Below are positions 20,820 through 29,675 of a DNA stretch of 64,000 nucleotides, piece by piece; the first letter of the stretch is position 1, and every line of letters begins with the position of its first letter. Under the pieces are notes generated by a model. It had not been told where the DNA came from. It made no database searches and saw only the letters and a list, made by a program, of their open reading frames with translations. The stretch is from IMG/VR virus record IMGVR_UViG_3300049846_000628, positions 147,202 through 211,201 of that record. The stretch is one strand, 5' to 3'. This stretch comes from a virus. Position numbers and translations under genes: made by a program.

Positions 20820-22868
20820 TTATATAATACAATCTACTTGACGTTGTTCTTTTCCAGTTTGTGTAATCGGTCCAAGAATTGGTTTTAGGACTGCACCAAA
20901 TCCAGTGTTTGAATTAATTGTAATTACTGGTATACCAGTCGCTTCTACAGTATTTAGAGGTTTTGCAGAAAGTATCAGTCCATTATCAACTGTTAGTTGA
21001 TATGAATTTCCCAAGTTGTCCACAGCAATATCACCATTTGAATACTCCAATCCTGGAGTTTGAACTACAACATCAACAACTCCATATGAACCTTGTTGTT
21101 CTGGTAAGTATGGATATCCTTCTCCAGGAGAAGTTATATAAATTGAACTAATCTCACCTTTATCATTAATTGTTGCTCTTGCTCTAGCACCATATCCTAA
21201 TCCACAATCATCAACAATTTCAACAAATGGTGGAAAACGATAACCAGATCCAGCGTTAGTAACAACTGCTCCTATAATACTAGCAGTTTCAGTTACGTTA
21301 TTATAAATTGAAGTGCTCTGGACTGCTGCTCCAAGAATAGGAACTGCTGCTCCACCAATTCCTCCACCACCAAAGATGTTTAGTTTAGGTGGACCACAAG
21401 AGGTTGGAGTTCCAGTAAAACATGCCCCTGCAGCATCCAGGGCGCTTTGTAAGGACTCATTTAAAGAATCTCCACTGAAAACATTAACTACTCCCGTAGC
21501 ACTATTTTGTATTTGTTGCAACTGAGATGGAACTGATTTTGCATTTTCAACAAGAGCGTTAATATTAGAGGCAATAGTTTGAATATTTTTAAAAGCACTA
21601 TCAACGTCTAAATCTTGTTTAGGTCCAATTCCAACTTTCCATTCTTTAACTCCATCACATTTTGTATTGGTTTGATTACAGTCAAACAATCCACCTAAAC
21701 CTTGAATTGCATCGATGGTGCTTGTTACAAATTCAACAACATCAAAAACTCCACCGATTAATCCAGATACACCATCTAAAGCTGAAGATAGTCCATCAGC
21801 AACACTATCTACGATAGTGCTAAGAAGAGCACCAATAAATTGTTCAGCGGCACAGGTTGTAAAATTTTTAACATTTTGTAGAAGAGATTCTAACAACTCT
21901 ACAATTAAATCTTTTAATCCTTCTACAATTTTATTCGCAACACACGAGATTGCTTCCTCTAAAATTTTAATTGGAATCACAAAGACTTCATTTGATTTAT
22001 ATCCTGCAGTATGGGCAGCTGCTGGATTTCGTGTTGCTGCAAAAGTTGCTCCATAAACACTAACATATAATGCACTTAAAGCTCTTGGAATAATGCCTGG
22101 TTTTTCTTCAGTTCCAACTAAAAAATTATAAATTGCATCAATTATCTGACCAACTAACCAGTTTAAAGCAGTTTTAATAACTTCAGCAGTATCTTTAATT
22201 TTTTGTTTGTATTGATCTATCTTTCCTTGAGCATCTTTTAAAAATTTTAATAAATTATTAACTTCTGCCTTGATTGTTTTAACAGTTGTATTTTCGCAAG
22301 TATCGGCAAAAACAACCTCATCACCAATTCCAGGAATACCAATTTCCCCTAATCGCCTAGCAACTTCAGGAGGAACTTGTCTTGGATTTTGTTGAGCAGT
22401 AGGTGTTGCTTCGTTTGTTTGATTTGGATAATTTCTACCACTAGAACTTGGATTAACAATATTATCAGTATAACCTGTAAATGGAACAAATGGATTAGTA
22501 TATCCCGCAGTGGAATATTGACTTGTTCTTCCAAGTGCTCCCATAACAATGGGTATTTGTGCATTATCACCATCTAAAAAGAATCCAATAACAGTATCAC
22601 CTTGCTGTAACTTATGATTAATAGCATAATTAGCAGCTCCAGTTCCAGCAATTGGATCTAATAATACTTGGGCCCAAGGTAAATCTTGATTTGGTAATAA
22701 CTTATCATCTAATGGATGATATCCAAGAATTCTAACCTTAACTCTATTTCCCCACCCTTCTTTATTTGCTTGATCTGCCCAATCTTTTTTAGGAGCAATC
22801 TGTCCGATCCACCAACGGAAACCATCCCTTCCTATAAAATGACTCTGTAGTAATGATTGATCTAACAT
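20820..22868 (-). CDS. 5: Baseplate hub protein with gp5-like OB fold
   Basis: 682 aa, ATG at 22868. Residues about 15-120 (WWIGQIAPKKDW, NRVKVRILGYHPL, DLPWAQVLLDP, GDTVIGFFLDGD, IPIVMGALG) match the N-terminal OB-fold of T4 gp5/VgrG hubs. No lysozyme domain follows, unlike T4 gp5; the lysin is a separate gene at 24227. The long helical middle (about 195-430) contains amphipathic segments and cysteines, and the C-terminal part is Gly/Pro-rich. It should bind the gp27-like protein encoded next. Confidence 0.82.
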   Translation of the reverse strand: MLDQSLLQSHFIGRDGFRWWIGQIAPKKDWADQANKEGWGNRVKVRILGYHPLDDKLLPNQDLPWAQVLLDPIAGTGAANYAINHKLQQGDTVIGFFLDGDNAQIPIVMGALGRTSQYSTAGYTNPFVPFTGYTDNIVNPSSSGRNYPNQTNEATPTAQQNPRQVPPEVARRLGEIGIPGIGDEVVFADTCENTTVKTIKAEVNNLLKFLKDAQGKIDQYKQKIKDTAEVIKTALNWLVGQIIDAIYNFLVGTEEKPGIIPRALSALYVSVYGATFAATRNPAAAHTAGYKSNEVFVIPIKILEEAISCVANKIVEGLKDLIVELLESLLQNVKNFTTCAAEQFIGALLSTIVDSVADGLSSALDGVSGLIGGVFDVVEFVTSTIDAIQGLGGLFDCNQTNTKCDGVKEWKVGIGPKQDLDVDSAFKNIQTIASNINALVENAKSVPSQLQQIQNSATGVVNVFSGDSLNESLQSALDAAGACFTGTPTSCGPPKLNIFGGGGIGGAAVPILGAAVQSTSIYNNVTETASIIGAVVTNAGSGYRFPPFVEIVDDCGLGYGARARATINDKGEISSIYITSPGEGYPYLPEQQGSYGVVDVVVQTPGLEYSNGDIAVDNLGNSYQLTVDNGLILSAKPLNTVEATGIPVITINSNTGFGAVLKPILGPITQTGKEQRQVDCII

Positions 22869-24227
22869 TTATTTCTTAATACCAAATGTATCTCTAACTA
22901 GTTTTAAAGAAGTATATGAATTTTTAGCGTCAAAATGATGACACAACTCTTTAATCATATATAGACCACTTTGATCAATGTCATATTCTCTAGCAGGATC
23001 TCGTGTAATTTTAGGGAATAAACACTCTATAACATCACCTGCTCTCAAATTTGTATTTGATGGAATCATTACATTGAGGGTTTGAACAAATAGATTATTA
23101 TATCTCATTAGTGCTTGAGATTGGTACTCTAATGGATTTGCATTCTTTGCGGTTGAAATTCCTTTATCCATTGTCCCAACATCAAGAATTCCAGTCATAA
23201 TTCTAGAAGGAAGATCGCCAAGAGTTTGATCAGAATTTTGAGAAACTCTTGGTAATCTAATTTGTTCTTGTCCTAGGGTTTTTGTCTTATCTATGTAATT
23301 TTCTAGTCTGAAATGGGCTTTATCTGGTGGGGTAATAGTACCATCAAGTGGATTGAAGAATATTCTATAGTTAGAATAAGTTCCTAATCTTAATTTTTCA
23401 AGTAAATTTTGGTTTCTCTCAATATTATAGTTCAGAATTTTAAAGTTATTGTTAATTCTTGCGCCATCAGTAGTATAAGACTGTGTTGCTTCACTATAGA
23501 TATATGTTGCTTTTGGTGCCTGTTGATTTAACAAGTCAATAGATCTGAATTGAAATCCATCCACAGTTTGGTAGAAGAAGAATCCTGCAGTTCCTTCTTG
23601 TGAATTTACAGATGTGGAACCATCACTTGAAACTATAGGAACACTCTTAGATGCTAACCAAGTCAAAACTGTAAATGGTTTTCTCAGGTTACCAATAAAT
23701 CCATATTTGTTTGATGTTTTATCAATTGTCGTAGGTTTGTCTGTCTTTAGAACATTAGTAAGAATCCGACTTACAGATTCATTAATAGGCAATGAGGGAT
23801 CAAATTTTGTTGCAACTCTTGTGGTTTCATTTGAGATAGCATCTCTAGAAACAAGATTTAATGTAAAGCTTTCTTTATTGTTCTCCGCAATTACATCACT
23901 AATGCTAGAAACATACAAATAATTTTTAGGATCAGTTGAAAAATCTAATCCAGGGTTTTTATCTGTGTTACCTGCAATTTTGATCGCAATTCTTTCTCCA
24001 CCCCTCAAAGGTAAACCATTATATATTGATTGGAGTTTACCATCCTTACTGTCTGGAGAAGCAACAGTATTTCCTGTGTTTACAACTCTTATTTTAGCAG
24101 TAATTGTTGGAGAAAATACATCTTCATAATAATCAATCATAATTGAACCAGAAGTAATGTCTACTGCTCTACTTCCGTCGTTTGATTCTATAACTATCTG
24201 TTGAAATATAGACCTTTGAATAGACAT
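22869..24227 (-). CDS. 27: Baseplate hub subunit (gp27-like)
   Basis: 452 aa, ATG at 24227. Order and length fit the T4 gp27 hub (trimeric ring joining tail tube and gp5). Readable features: a beta domain (IDYYEDVFSPTITAKIRV), IYNGLPLRGGERIAIKI, and C-terminal LRAGDVIECLFPK with LYMIKELCHHFDAKNSYTS, typical of phage hub proteins. Directly upstream of gp5 with no gap. Assignment rests on synteny plus fold-like pattern. Confidence 0.72.
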   Translation of the reverse strand: MSIQRSIFQQIVIESNDGSRAVDITSGSIMIDYYEDVFSPTITAKIRVVNTGNTVASPDSKDGKLQSIYNGLPLRGGERIAIKIAGNTDKNPGLDFSTDPKNYLYVSSISDVIAENNKESFTLNLVSRDAISNETTRVATKFDPSLPINESVSRILTNVLKTDKPTTIDKTSNKYGFIGNLRKPFTVLTWLASKSVPIVSSDGSTSVNSQEGTAGFFFYQTVDGFQFRSIDLLNQQAPKATYIYSEATQSYTTDGARINNNFKILNYNIERNQNLLEKLRLGTYSNYRIFFNPLDGTITPPDKAHFRLENYIDKTKTLGQEQIRLPRVSQNSDQTLGDLPSRIMTGILDVGTMDKGISTAKNANPLEYQSQALMRYNNLFVQTLNVMIPSNTNLRAGDVIECLFPKITRDPAREYDIDQSGLYMIKELCHHFDAKNSYTSLKLVRDTFGIKK

Positions 24228-26215
24228 TAGACGTAACTTAAATCGGAGAGTAATTTGTTTTTCATAAAGTTATTTACCAAGAAAGATTCGTCAGTTGAAA
24301 GGTCAAGATCAAGAGATCCACCAGATGCTGCTACAACTTGCTGAGTCGCTGGTTGTCTATCATCAATCACAATAACTTTTCTACCAGTTCTCTCTTGCTT
24401 TACGCCTTCAAGAACACCAGCTAAGTAAGATTGTCCCTCCATATCTACCTCAGCAGCAGTCTGTGTAGCAATACTTGCACCTGCTGGTCTCATTGAGACT
24501 AATGGTTGAGAGGGTTGTGCGAATCCTTTACCAATTGGTTTATTTGTGAGGAATAGAAGGCGAACGTATTGATCCAACTTAGCAGCATAATTAGGATCAT
24601 CATTGATAGCACCACCACCACGACTACCCTTTTTAGTATCATACTCTAAGTGAATATGTGGTCCAGTAACTCTTCCAGACTTTCCTACTCTTGCAAAAGA
24701 AGTTCCTGCTGGTATTTTTCCAGATTTGATGATTACCGAACTCAAGTGAGCCATTCTTAATTGAATGCCCAAACTTGGAACCCAAACATCTATCAATAAA
24801 CCATAATCACCGTATGTTCCTTGTGCTACAACCTCACAATCAACTCTCAAGGAAATATAAGTTCCAGTAGGTGCTGCAATATCAATTCCTCCGTGACCTC
24901 TACCATCTCCAACAAGACTCGATACCTCAATATAATCAACACCTCTACCTAGAGACTTTGTAAAGACATCACCCTCCCTCAATCTTCTTTGTCCTGCTGC
25001 TCCACCGGTGAGTAATGCAAGTAGTGCTGCTGCAGGCGATCCAAATTGAGATAAAACTTGAGCGGGGGATGGTGTTTGAGATGTTGGTGTAGCAGTTGAC
25101 TTTCCTAGAGGAGTATCCTTCGCCCTATACATTATTTCTATCTCTTTTCTAGAATATTTTGAATATTTCGTCCAAGCACTAGGACCTTGAGTTTTTAATA
25201 TTCCAATCGCCAATAGATCTTGATTATTTTGATCAAACATATCAGTATCTTTTAATCCAGCAGCAGATTGTGCTGAAGGTAAAGTACCTGGTACAATCTG
25301 ATATCTTCCAGCAGCCCATAAAGTTTTTTTAACATTTTGATAATTTTTAACTTCACCAATGGTCATATCAGTAAGATTTTTTCCAAGCCATTTTTTTGAT
25401 CCTCCTGGTCTATCACCAGACTGTCCATTATTGATTGCATTATAATCTCCTCCACTTTCTGGTCCAGAAATAATATCAAGAGCCTGTTTATGAATTGGTT
25501 TTAACTTACTACCAGATACTGAAGGTTGTGCAGATGGTGGAGTTCCAGGAATCCCAGGTATTGTTGATGGTAATTGACCAAAAGCATCAGGAATCTTTTC
25601 TAACTCTTTAAATGGTTGTATGAGAACAGCAAAAGCATCACTAATTCCTCCACCAAGCTCATCAATTGATAGTTTTAAATCATTCAGAGAACTTCTTACA
25701 AGATATGAACTATCAGAAAAATCAAACTTGGAAATATTAACCAATCCTGCACTAAAAACATTTCCAATGCTAGATATAACTTCAACCAGTTCATCTCCAT
25801 ATCCACTTAGAATACTTCCAGCCGCTACAATTCTTTGTGAAAATTGTTCTCCCAAGGAAATCCAAGTTGGTAGATTACTTAATATCCATCCAGCAGAAAG
25901 ATAACCAACAAATCCAAGTAATCTATCAGTAATACTTGTACTTCTATCAGATGCTGCTAATAGTCTTGGACCTTTTGGTTTAACAGCAATGAGTGGAGCT
26001 GCTAAACGATCTCTTAAAACATTTCTATTTTCTCTTTCAATTCTTTTTTGTTTTATACTTCTAATATTAGATGATAGATTTCTTTTAGTGGATATATTCT
26101 TATTCAGTAACTTTGATAGATTAATAGCTGTATTTTTAGTTTCCTTCGTCTGCCTTTTTGTGGAAGACACTGAATCAGAAATTTTTTTAAATGAGATAGA
26201 GGGAGATATAGCCAT
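24227..26215 (-). CDS. Tail-associated lysin: lysozyme-like plus M23 endopeptidase
   Basis: 662 aa. Residues 1-70 are basic, helical; about 98-120 hydrophobic. A lysozyme/transglycosylase-like domain spans about 240-370 (GPESGGDYNAINN with candidate catalytic Glu253, AGRYQIVPGTL at 302-312). An M23 peptidase follows at about 425-545: HGGID (441-445), His490, GPHIHLEY (518-525), giving the His/Asp zinc ligands. The pair would cut both glycan and peptide bonds of peptidoglycan during DNA entry, replacing the lysozyme domain of T4 gp5. Neighbours are hub and tape-measure genes. Confidence 0.87.
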   Translation of the reverse strand: MAISPSISFKKISDSVSSTKRQTKETKNTAINLSKLLNKNISTKRNLSSNIRSIKQKRIERENRNVLRDRLAAPLIAVKPKGPRLLAASDRSTSITDRLLGFVGYLSAGWILSNLPTWISLGEQFSQRIVAAGSILSGYGDELVEVISSIGNVFSAGLVNISKFDFSDSSYLVRSSLNDLKLSIDELGGGISDAFAVLIQPFKELEKIPDAFGQLPSTIPGIPGTPPSAQPSVSGSKLKPIHKQALDIISGPESGGDYNAINNGQSGDRPGGSKKWLGKNLTDMTIGEVKNYQNVKKTLWAAGRYQIVPGTLPSAQSAAGLKDTDMFDQNNQDLLAIGILKTQGPSAWTKYSKYSRKEIEIMYRAKDTPLGKSTATPTSQTPSPAQVLSQFGSPAAALLALLTGGAAGQRRLREGDVFTKSLGRGVDYIEVSSLVGDGRGHGGIDIAAPTGTYISLRVDCEVVAQGTYGDYGLLIDVWVPSLGIQLRMAHLSSVIIKSGKIPAGTSFARVGKSGRVTGPHIHLEYDTKKGSRGGGAINDDPNYAAKLDQYVRLLFLTNKPIGKGFAQPSQPLVSMRPAGASIATQTAAEVDMEGQSYLAGVLEGVKQERTGRKVIVIDDRQPATQQVVAASGGSLDLDLSTDESFLVNNFMKNKLLSDLSYV

Positions 26216-26216
26216 C

Positions 26217-27443
26217 TTATACTACATTATAGTTGAGTTGGGAATATAATGTATAAAAATTATCAGTATTTTTTGAAGAAATCAAAGGAACATCAGTTAG
26301 TGTTTGTGGAGTAGAAACAGATGCTACCGATTGCTGCCCTTTTTGCCCAGATTGTAAATAAATTAAGTCTGGTGCTGCCTCCGGAACAGGTCCAATGTTT
26401 GGTGTTTGTAATTTTGGAGTCTGCACTTGAGAAACAAAAGCATCCATCTTGGTAGTCTTTGTTTCCTCCACCTTTGCAACAAATGTTCTCTCTGCGGGAA
26501 CATCAAGATTTGCAGCACCCATAATGTTATCCTTCATTGAAGAGAAATCAAAGTTCGGAAGTTTAAAACTTTCTGGTAGTGAAATATTCCCTGACTTTAT
26601 TCCACCACCAGTCATCATTTCATATCCAACACTTCCAATTGCTGCTGGAATTTGTAATGGTGATGGAATTGTGGCGGCACCACTCAATATCGCTCCAGGA
26701 ATATCTCCCTCTTGAATATTTTGTGCTGTTGCTACTGCACCCAATGCAGTACCCCCAACTCTTAAAGCTGTTCCACCAACACCACGCAACAACCCAGATA
26801 AACCTTCCATAGCATCATCTGCTGCAGAAGATACTGCAGATGATGCTGCTTGTGCAGAAGGTTTACCACCCTTGAATAAATTCTTAAATATTTCAGATAT
26901 TGCTTTAAATGGAGACTTTGTAAGTTCAACAGCACTTTTAGAAACTCTTTGAGTTACATTAGTAACTGAAGTAATAATAGATCCAATACCACTTCTTAAA
27001 TTCGAAAATGCCCCTGTAATAAATCCTAATGAATTTCTGACTACAGTTCCAATATTGGAAAGTGCTTGTCCAGTTTTGAGGGCACTAAATTTTATTGATC
27101 TTAGGAGTTGAAATCCTAAAACAGATGTAAATAAGTATTTTAAAGAACTTGTAATTCCTTCAAAAGTTGAAGTTAATTTATTCTCTAAATTTTTAACAGG
27201 TCGAATTAGAGAAGAGGAAATTCTTTGCTGTAATTGTTCTTCCTGCCCAATTCTAATTTCTCTTTCAGCAAGTATTCTTTCTTGCTCTCTTTCTTCACGA
27301 AGTCTTTGTTGATCTAGAAAAGAATCTGTTTGAATTAAACCCGCAATATTTTGAAGTCCAGAGTTAACCGTAAAAACTTCTGAACGAATTGTATTTAATT
27401 GTTCTTGGAGACCTACAAGAGCTGTAGCATTCTCTTTATCCAT
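26217..27443 (-). CDS. 29: Baseplate hub/tape-measure candidate (gp29-like)
   Basis: ATG at 27443 (408 aa) overlaps the upstream small gene by 8 bases; an alternative start at 27473 overlaps more. Residues about 10-90 form a charged coiled coil (REEREQERILAEREIR), then amphipathic and hydrophobic helices (SVLGFQLLRSIKF), then Ala/Gly-rich segments as in tape measures. T4 gp29 acts as hub part and tail-length ruler. Position directly after the gp26/small-chaperone pair is where other phages keep the tape measure. Rather short for a ruler, so the role may be shared with 24227-26215. Confidence 0.6.
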   Translation of the reverse strand: MDKENATALVGLQEQLNTIRSEVFTVNSGLQNIAGLIQTDSFLDQQRLREEREQERILAEREIRIGQEEQLQQRISSSLIRPVKNLENKLTSTFEGITSSLKYLFTSVLGFQLLRSIKFSALKTGQALSNIGTVVRNSLGFITGAFSNLRSGIGSIITSVTNVTQRVSKSAVELTKSPFKAISEIFKNLFKGGKPSAQAASSAVSSAADDAMEGLSGLLRGVGGTALRVGGTALGAVATAQNIQEGDIPGAILSGAATIPSPLQIPAAIGSVGYEMMTGGGIKSGNISLPESFKLPNFDFSSMKDNIMGAANLDVPAERTFVAKVEETKTTKMDAFVSQVQTPKLQTPNIGPVPEAAPDLIYLQSGQKGQQSVASVSTPQTLTDVPLISSKNTDNFYTLYSQLNYNVV

Positions 27444-27609
27444 TAGATGAATTCCTTTGGTTTTCCTCTTCAATATATTGCTGTAGGAGACCTATGTAAA
27501 TTTCTCTCTCCCACGGGATCATATTTTCTAGTTCAGTCAAAGAATATTTATGATGCTGAACGAGGGCAAAATTAGTCTTATAGTATGACGCAAGATCAAC
27601 GTGCGCCAT
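27436..27609 (-). CDS. Small tail/hub assembly protein downstream of gp26
   Basis: 57 codons, ATG at 27609. Starts MAHVDLASYYKTNFALVQHH and contains LTELENMIPWEREIYIGLL. The 'PWEREIY' core recalls the short C-terminal extensions of tail-assembly chaperones. It starts 2 bases after the gp26 stop and is exactly in the -1 frame of the slippery site at 27618-27624, so it may be made mainly as a gp26 extension. In T4 gene 51 follows gene 26, but this product is far shorter. Confidence 0.72.
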   Translation of the reverse strand: MAHVDLASYYKTNFALVQHHKYSLTELENMIPWEREIYIGLLQQYIEEENQRNSSNG

Positions 27610-27611
27610 CC

Positions 27612-28331
27612 CTAGACGAAAAAAGACGCTAATCCCTCCAAAACAACTTCACTTTCAACACCAGTATTTGGATTCGTAACATTGATTGTATGAGAAAGTT
27701 TAGGCATAGTTTGGAAAAACTTCTCAATCTGTTTAAATTGTTTTGAACTCAATTGCTCTAAGAATTCATTAAGTTCTTTCTTAGTTACATCTGATGCAGT
27801 CCAAGATTCTTCCTGATTATAAATTTGCTCTATGCAAGAAGAAACCATTCCAAATGTATCATCAACACTCATATCATTTTGACTTGAAAAGTTATTCTTC
27901 ACAAACTCTTGCATTGATGGATACTTCATTCTTAATGTAAGATCAGCATCCAACTGAATATCTCTAGAATGCTCTGGACTTACAACGACTTGGATATCAT
28001 CTAAATTAATACTTACAGGAACCTGAGTGACTCCATCATCAGGACAAGTAATCAGAACATCAACATCTTCCCCAACAGATTTTCCACGAATATTAAGGAA
28101 CAAATATTCAATATCAAACGTTGATAGTTCGTCAATCTTAACTCCTCTAGTAAGAATACAATTTCCGATAACTGTTTTAATTGCTTCCGAAATTTGTTTA
28201 GGATCCTCACTCTCCATCGCAATGATGAGGATCTTTTCTTCTTTAACTAGAAAGGGGCGATACTTAACTGTTTTCTTTAATGAAGGAATTTCCAACTCAT
28301 AAGTTGGCGTAGCAATTTTTGGTAAAGGCAT
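27612..28331 (-). CDS. 26: Baseplate hub assembly protein (gp26/T4_baseplate family)
   Basis: 239 aa, ATG at 28331. Conserved opening (YELEIPSLKKTVKYRPFLVKE) followed by KILIIAMESED and ILTRGVKIDELSTFDIEYLF matches T4-like gp26 proteins (T4_baseplate family), also similar in layout to tail-assembly chaperones of other phages. The C-terminus LASFFV is encoded by TCT TTT TTC GTC TAG, a slippery heptamer in phase. It lies just upstream of the small hub gene and the likely tape measure. Confidence 0.82.
   Translation of the reverse strand: MPLPKIATPTYELEIPSLKKTVKYRPFLVKEEKILIIAMESEDPKQISEAIKTVIGNCILTRGVKIDELSTFDIEYLFLNIRGKSVGEDVDVLITCPDDGVTQVPVSINLDDIQVVVSPEHSRDIQLDADLTLRMKYPSMQEFVKNNFSSQNDMSVDDTFGMVSSCIEQIYNQEESWTASDVTKKELNEFLEQLSSKQFKQIEKFFQTMPKLSHTINVTNPNTGVESEVVLEGLASFFV
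27618..27639 (-). promoter_or_regulatory. Probable programmed -1 frameshift site
   Basis: Minus strand GGAGGG (27634-27639), 9 bases, then T TTT TTC (27618-27624) in the X XXY YYZ phase of gp26, 5 bases upstream of its TAG. A -1 slip reads CGT CTA GGG ATG GCG, entering the 27436-27609 gene in frame. GGAGGG is too far (24 bases) from that ATG to be its ribosome site but is well spaced to stimulate -1 slipping as in dnaX. Confidence 0.65.
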
Positions 28332-28371
28332 ATCAAGATAATGATAGTCAGATAAAAATATTTAGTGGGTA

Positions 28372-29166
28372 TTATTCAATGATGGTTGGGATTACAGATC
28401 CAGCAGGAGTATAAGTTCTTCTTACACCAGGCTCATTTCCAAGAGATTGTCCCGTTCTGGGAATAAGACGATCTTGATTTTCATTTGGAAGTTGCGGAAT
28501 TGTTGGATCAAGATTAAATCCATCACCATTGAAGATGTTTATACTCATTGCTCTACCAGCAATATAACGATCATATCGGAAAGATATTGAAACTTTTAGA
28601 ACATCAGATTGAACATACGAAATTTGTGGAGAACTCATCGCTACTGGCCAAAGACCAATAAAACGATATTCAATCTCAGCATTATAATCCCTATCAAACT
28701 TAATAATTCTAGTATAGTTTGACTTATAGTATTCTGGATATTGCATCCTCGCAAAATATCCATAGTTAGCCTGACTAACCGATCCTGCTACACCATCAAT
28801 TGGATTATAAGATCCACTAGCAATAAACTCCATCCAAGACTCTATGAATTTCAAAGTTTTATAATTACTATCAACATAAAACTGTAAATCTATCTCATTG
28901 TAAAGTCTAGCAACAGCAAAGTTCTCTTGGACTCCAGTAAAGTTTCCATCAACTTGTTTTGAACTAAATGTAGATGTTGGTAAAGATGCATTAAAACACA
29001 ATAGTCCAGCATCCTCACCAATAAAGAGTGGAGAAATACCCTTGCGACTCACATAATTTCTCAATTCAACAGGCAATCCACCAAACAATACTTGATAGTG
29101 TGATGTTTGGGCTAGATTTGTAAATAGGGGTTTAATATCCGATATTTTACGGGGTTTTGCAGGCAC
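28372..29166 (-). CDS. 54: Tail-tube-fold baseplate protein (gp54-like, tail tube initiator)
   Basis: 264 aa, ATG at 29166. The sequence reads like a T4 gp19/gp54-type tube fold: SHYQVLFGGLP, LLCFNASLPTSTFSS, RLYNEIDLQFYVDSNYKTLKF then ESWMEFIASG, and a C-terminal strand VLKVSISFRYDRY. gp54 initiates the tail tube on the baseplate. It is at the end of the minus-strand hub block, divergent from gp4 by 40 bases. Whether it is gp54 or another tube-like protein is inferred from synteny with gp48. Confidence 0.62.
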   Translation of the reverse strand: MPAKPRKISDIKPLFTNLAQTSHYQVLFGGLPVELRNYVSRKGISPLFIGEDAGLLCFNASLPTSTFSSKQVDGNFTGVQENFAVARLYNEIDLQFYVDSNYKTLKFIESWMEFIASGSYNPIDGVAGSVSQANYGYFARMQYPEYYKSNYTRIIKFDRDYNAEIEYRFIGLWPVAMSSPQISYVQSDVLKVSISFRYDRYIAGRAMSINIFNGDGFNLDPTIPQLPNENQDRLIPRTGQSLGNEPGVRRTYTPAGSVIPTIIE

Positions 29167-29206
29167 TCTAAATACCCTATATGACTTTTATAGTATAAGT
29201 ATTTAG

Positions 29207-29641
29207 ATGGCTTCTTACAAAGGAAAATATAAACCATCTTACCCACAAAAATATAAAGGAGATCCAACAAACATTGTATACAGATCTTTGTGGGAAAGAA
29301 AATTTATGGTTTATTGTGATACGAATCAAAAAATATTAGAATGGGGTAGTGAAGAGATGTATGTCTGGTATAAATCCCCCATTGATGGAAAACCTCATCG
29401 TTATTTTCCAGATTTCTACATTAAAGTCCAAGAAGGAAATGGAAGTATAAAAAAATATTTAATTGAAATCAAACCTCAGAAGCAAACTGTCCCCCCACCC
29501 AAACCACAAAGACAAACTAAAAGATACATTAGTGAAGTCTATGAGTATGCTAAAAACCAATCAAAATGGGAAGCTGCAAGAGAATGGTGTGCTGATCGTG
29601 GATATGAATTTAAAGTAATTACTGAGAATGAATTATTTTAA
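29207..29641 (+). CDS. 4: Head completion protein gp4 (PD-(D/E)XK-like)
   Basis: 144 aa, ATG at 29207. Typical gp4 features: YKPSYPQKYKGDP, VYRSLWERKFMVYCD, HRYFPDFYIK and YLIEIKPQKQ, the last two forming a PD...ExK nuclease-like core. T4 gp4 (gp50/gp65) is needed to complete DNA-filled heads before tail joining. First gene of the plus-strand block. The 5' arm of the downstream hairpin overlaps its last codons. Confidence 0.9.
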   Translation: MASYKGKYKPSYPQKYKGDPTNIVYRSLWERKFMVYCDTNQKILEWGSEEMYVWYKSPIDGKPHRYFPDFYIKVQEGNGSIKKYLIEIKPQKQTVPPPKPQRQTKRYISEVYEYAKNQSKWEAAREWCADRGYEFKVITENELF

Positions 29642-29669
29642 TTATAAATAATAGTATATTATTAAAATA
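29634..29669 (+). promoter_or_regulatory. Occluding hairpin with internal late promoter, upstream of second GIY-YIG gene
   Basis: Nine-base perfect arms TATTTTAAT (29634-29642) and ATTAAAATA (29661-29669) bracket an exact TATAAATA (29643-29650). The 3' arm lies 6 bases before the ATG at 29676. Arms are AT-only so the hairpin is weak, but the order is the same as at 17731, 34662 and 37805. Confidence 0.6.
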
Positions 29670-29675
29670 TAAAAA

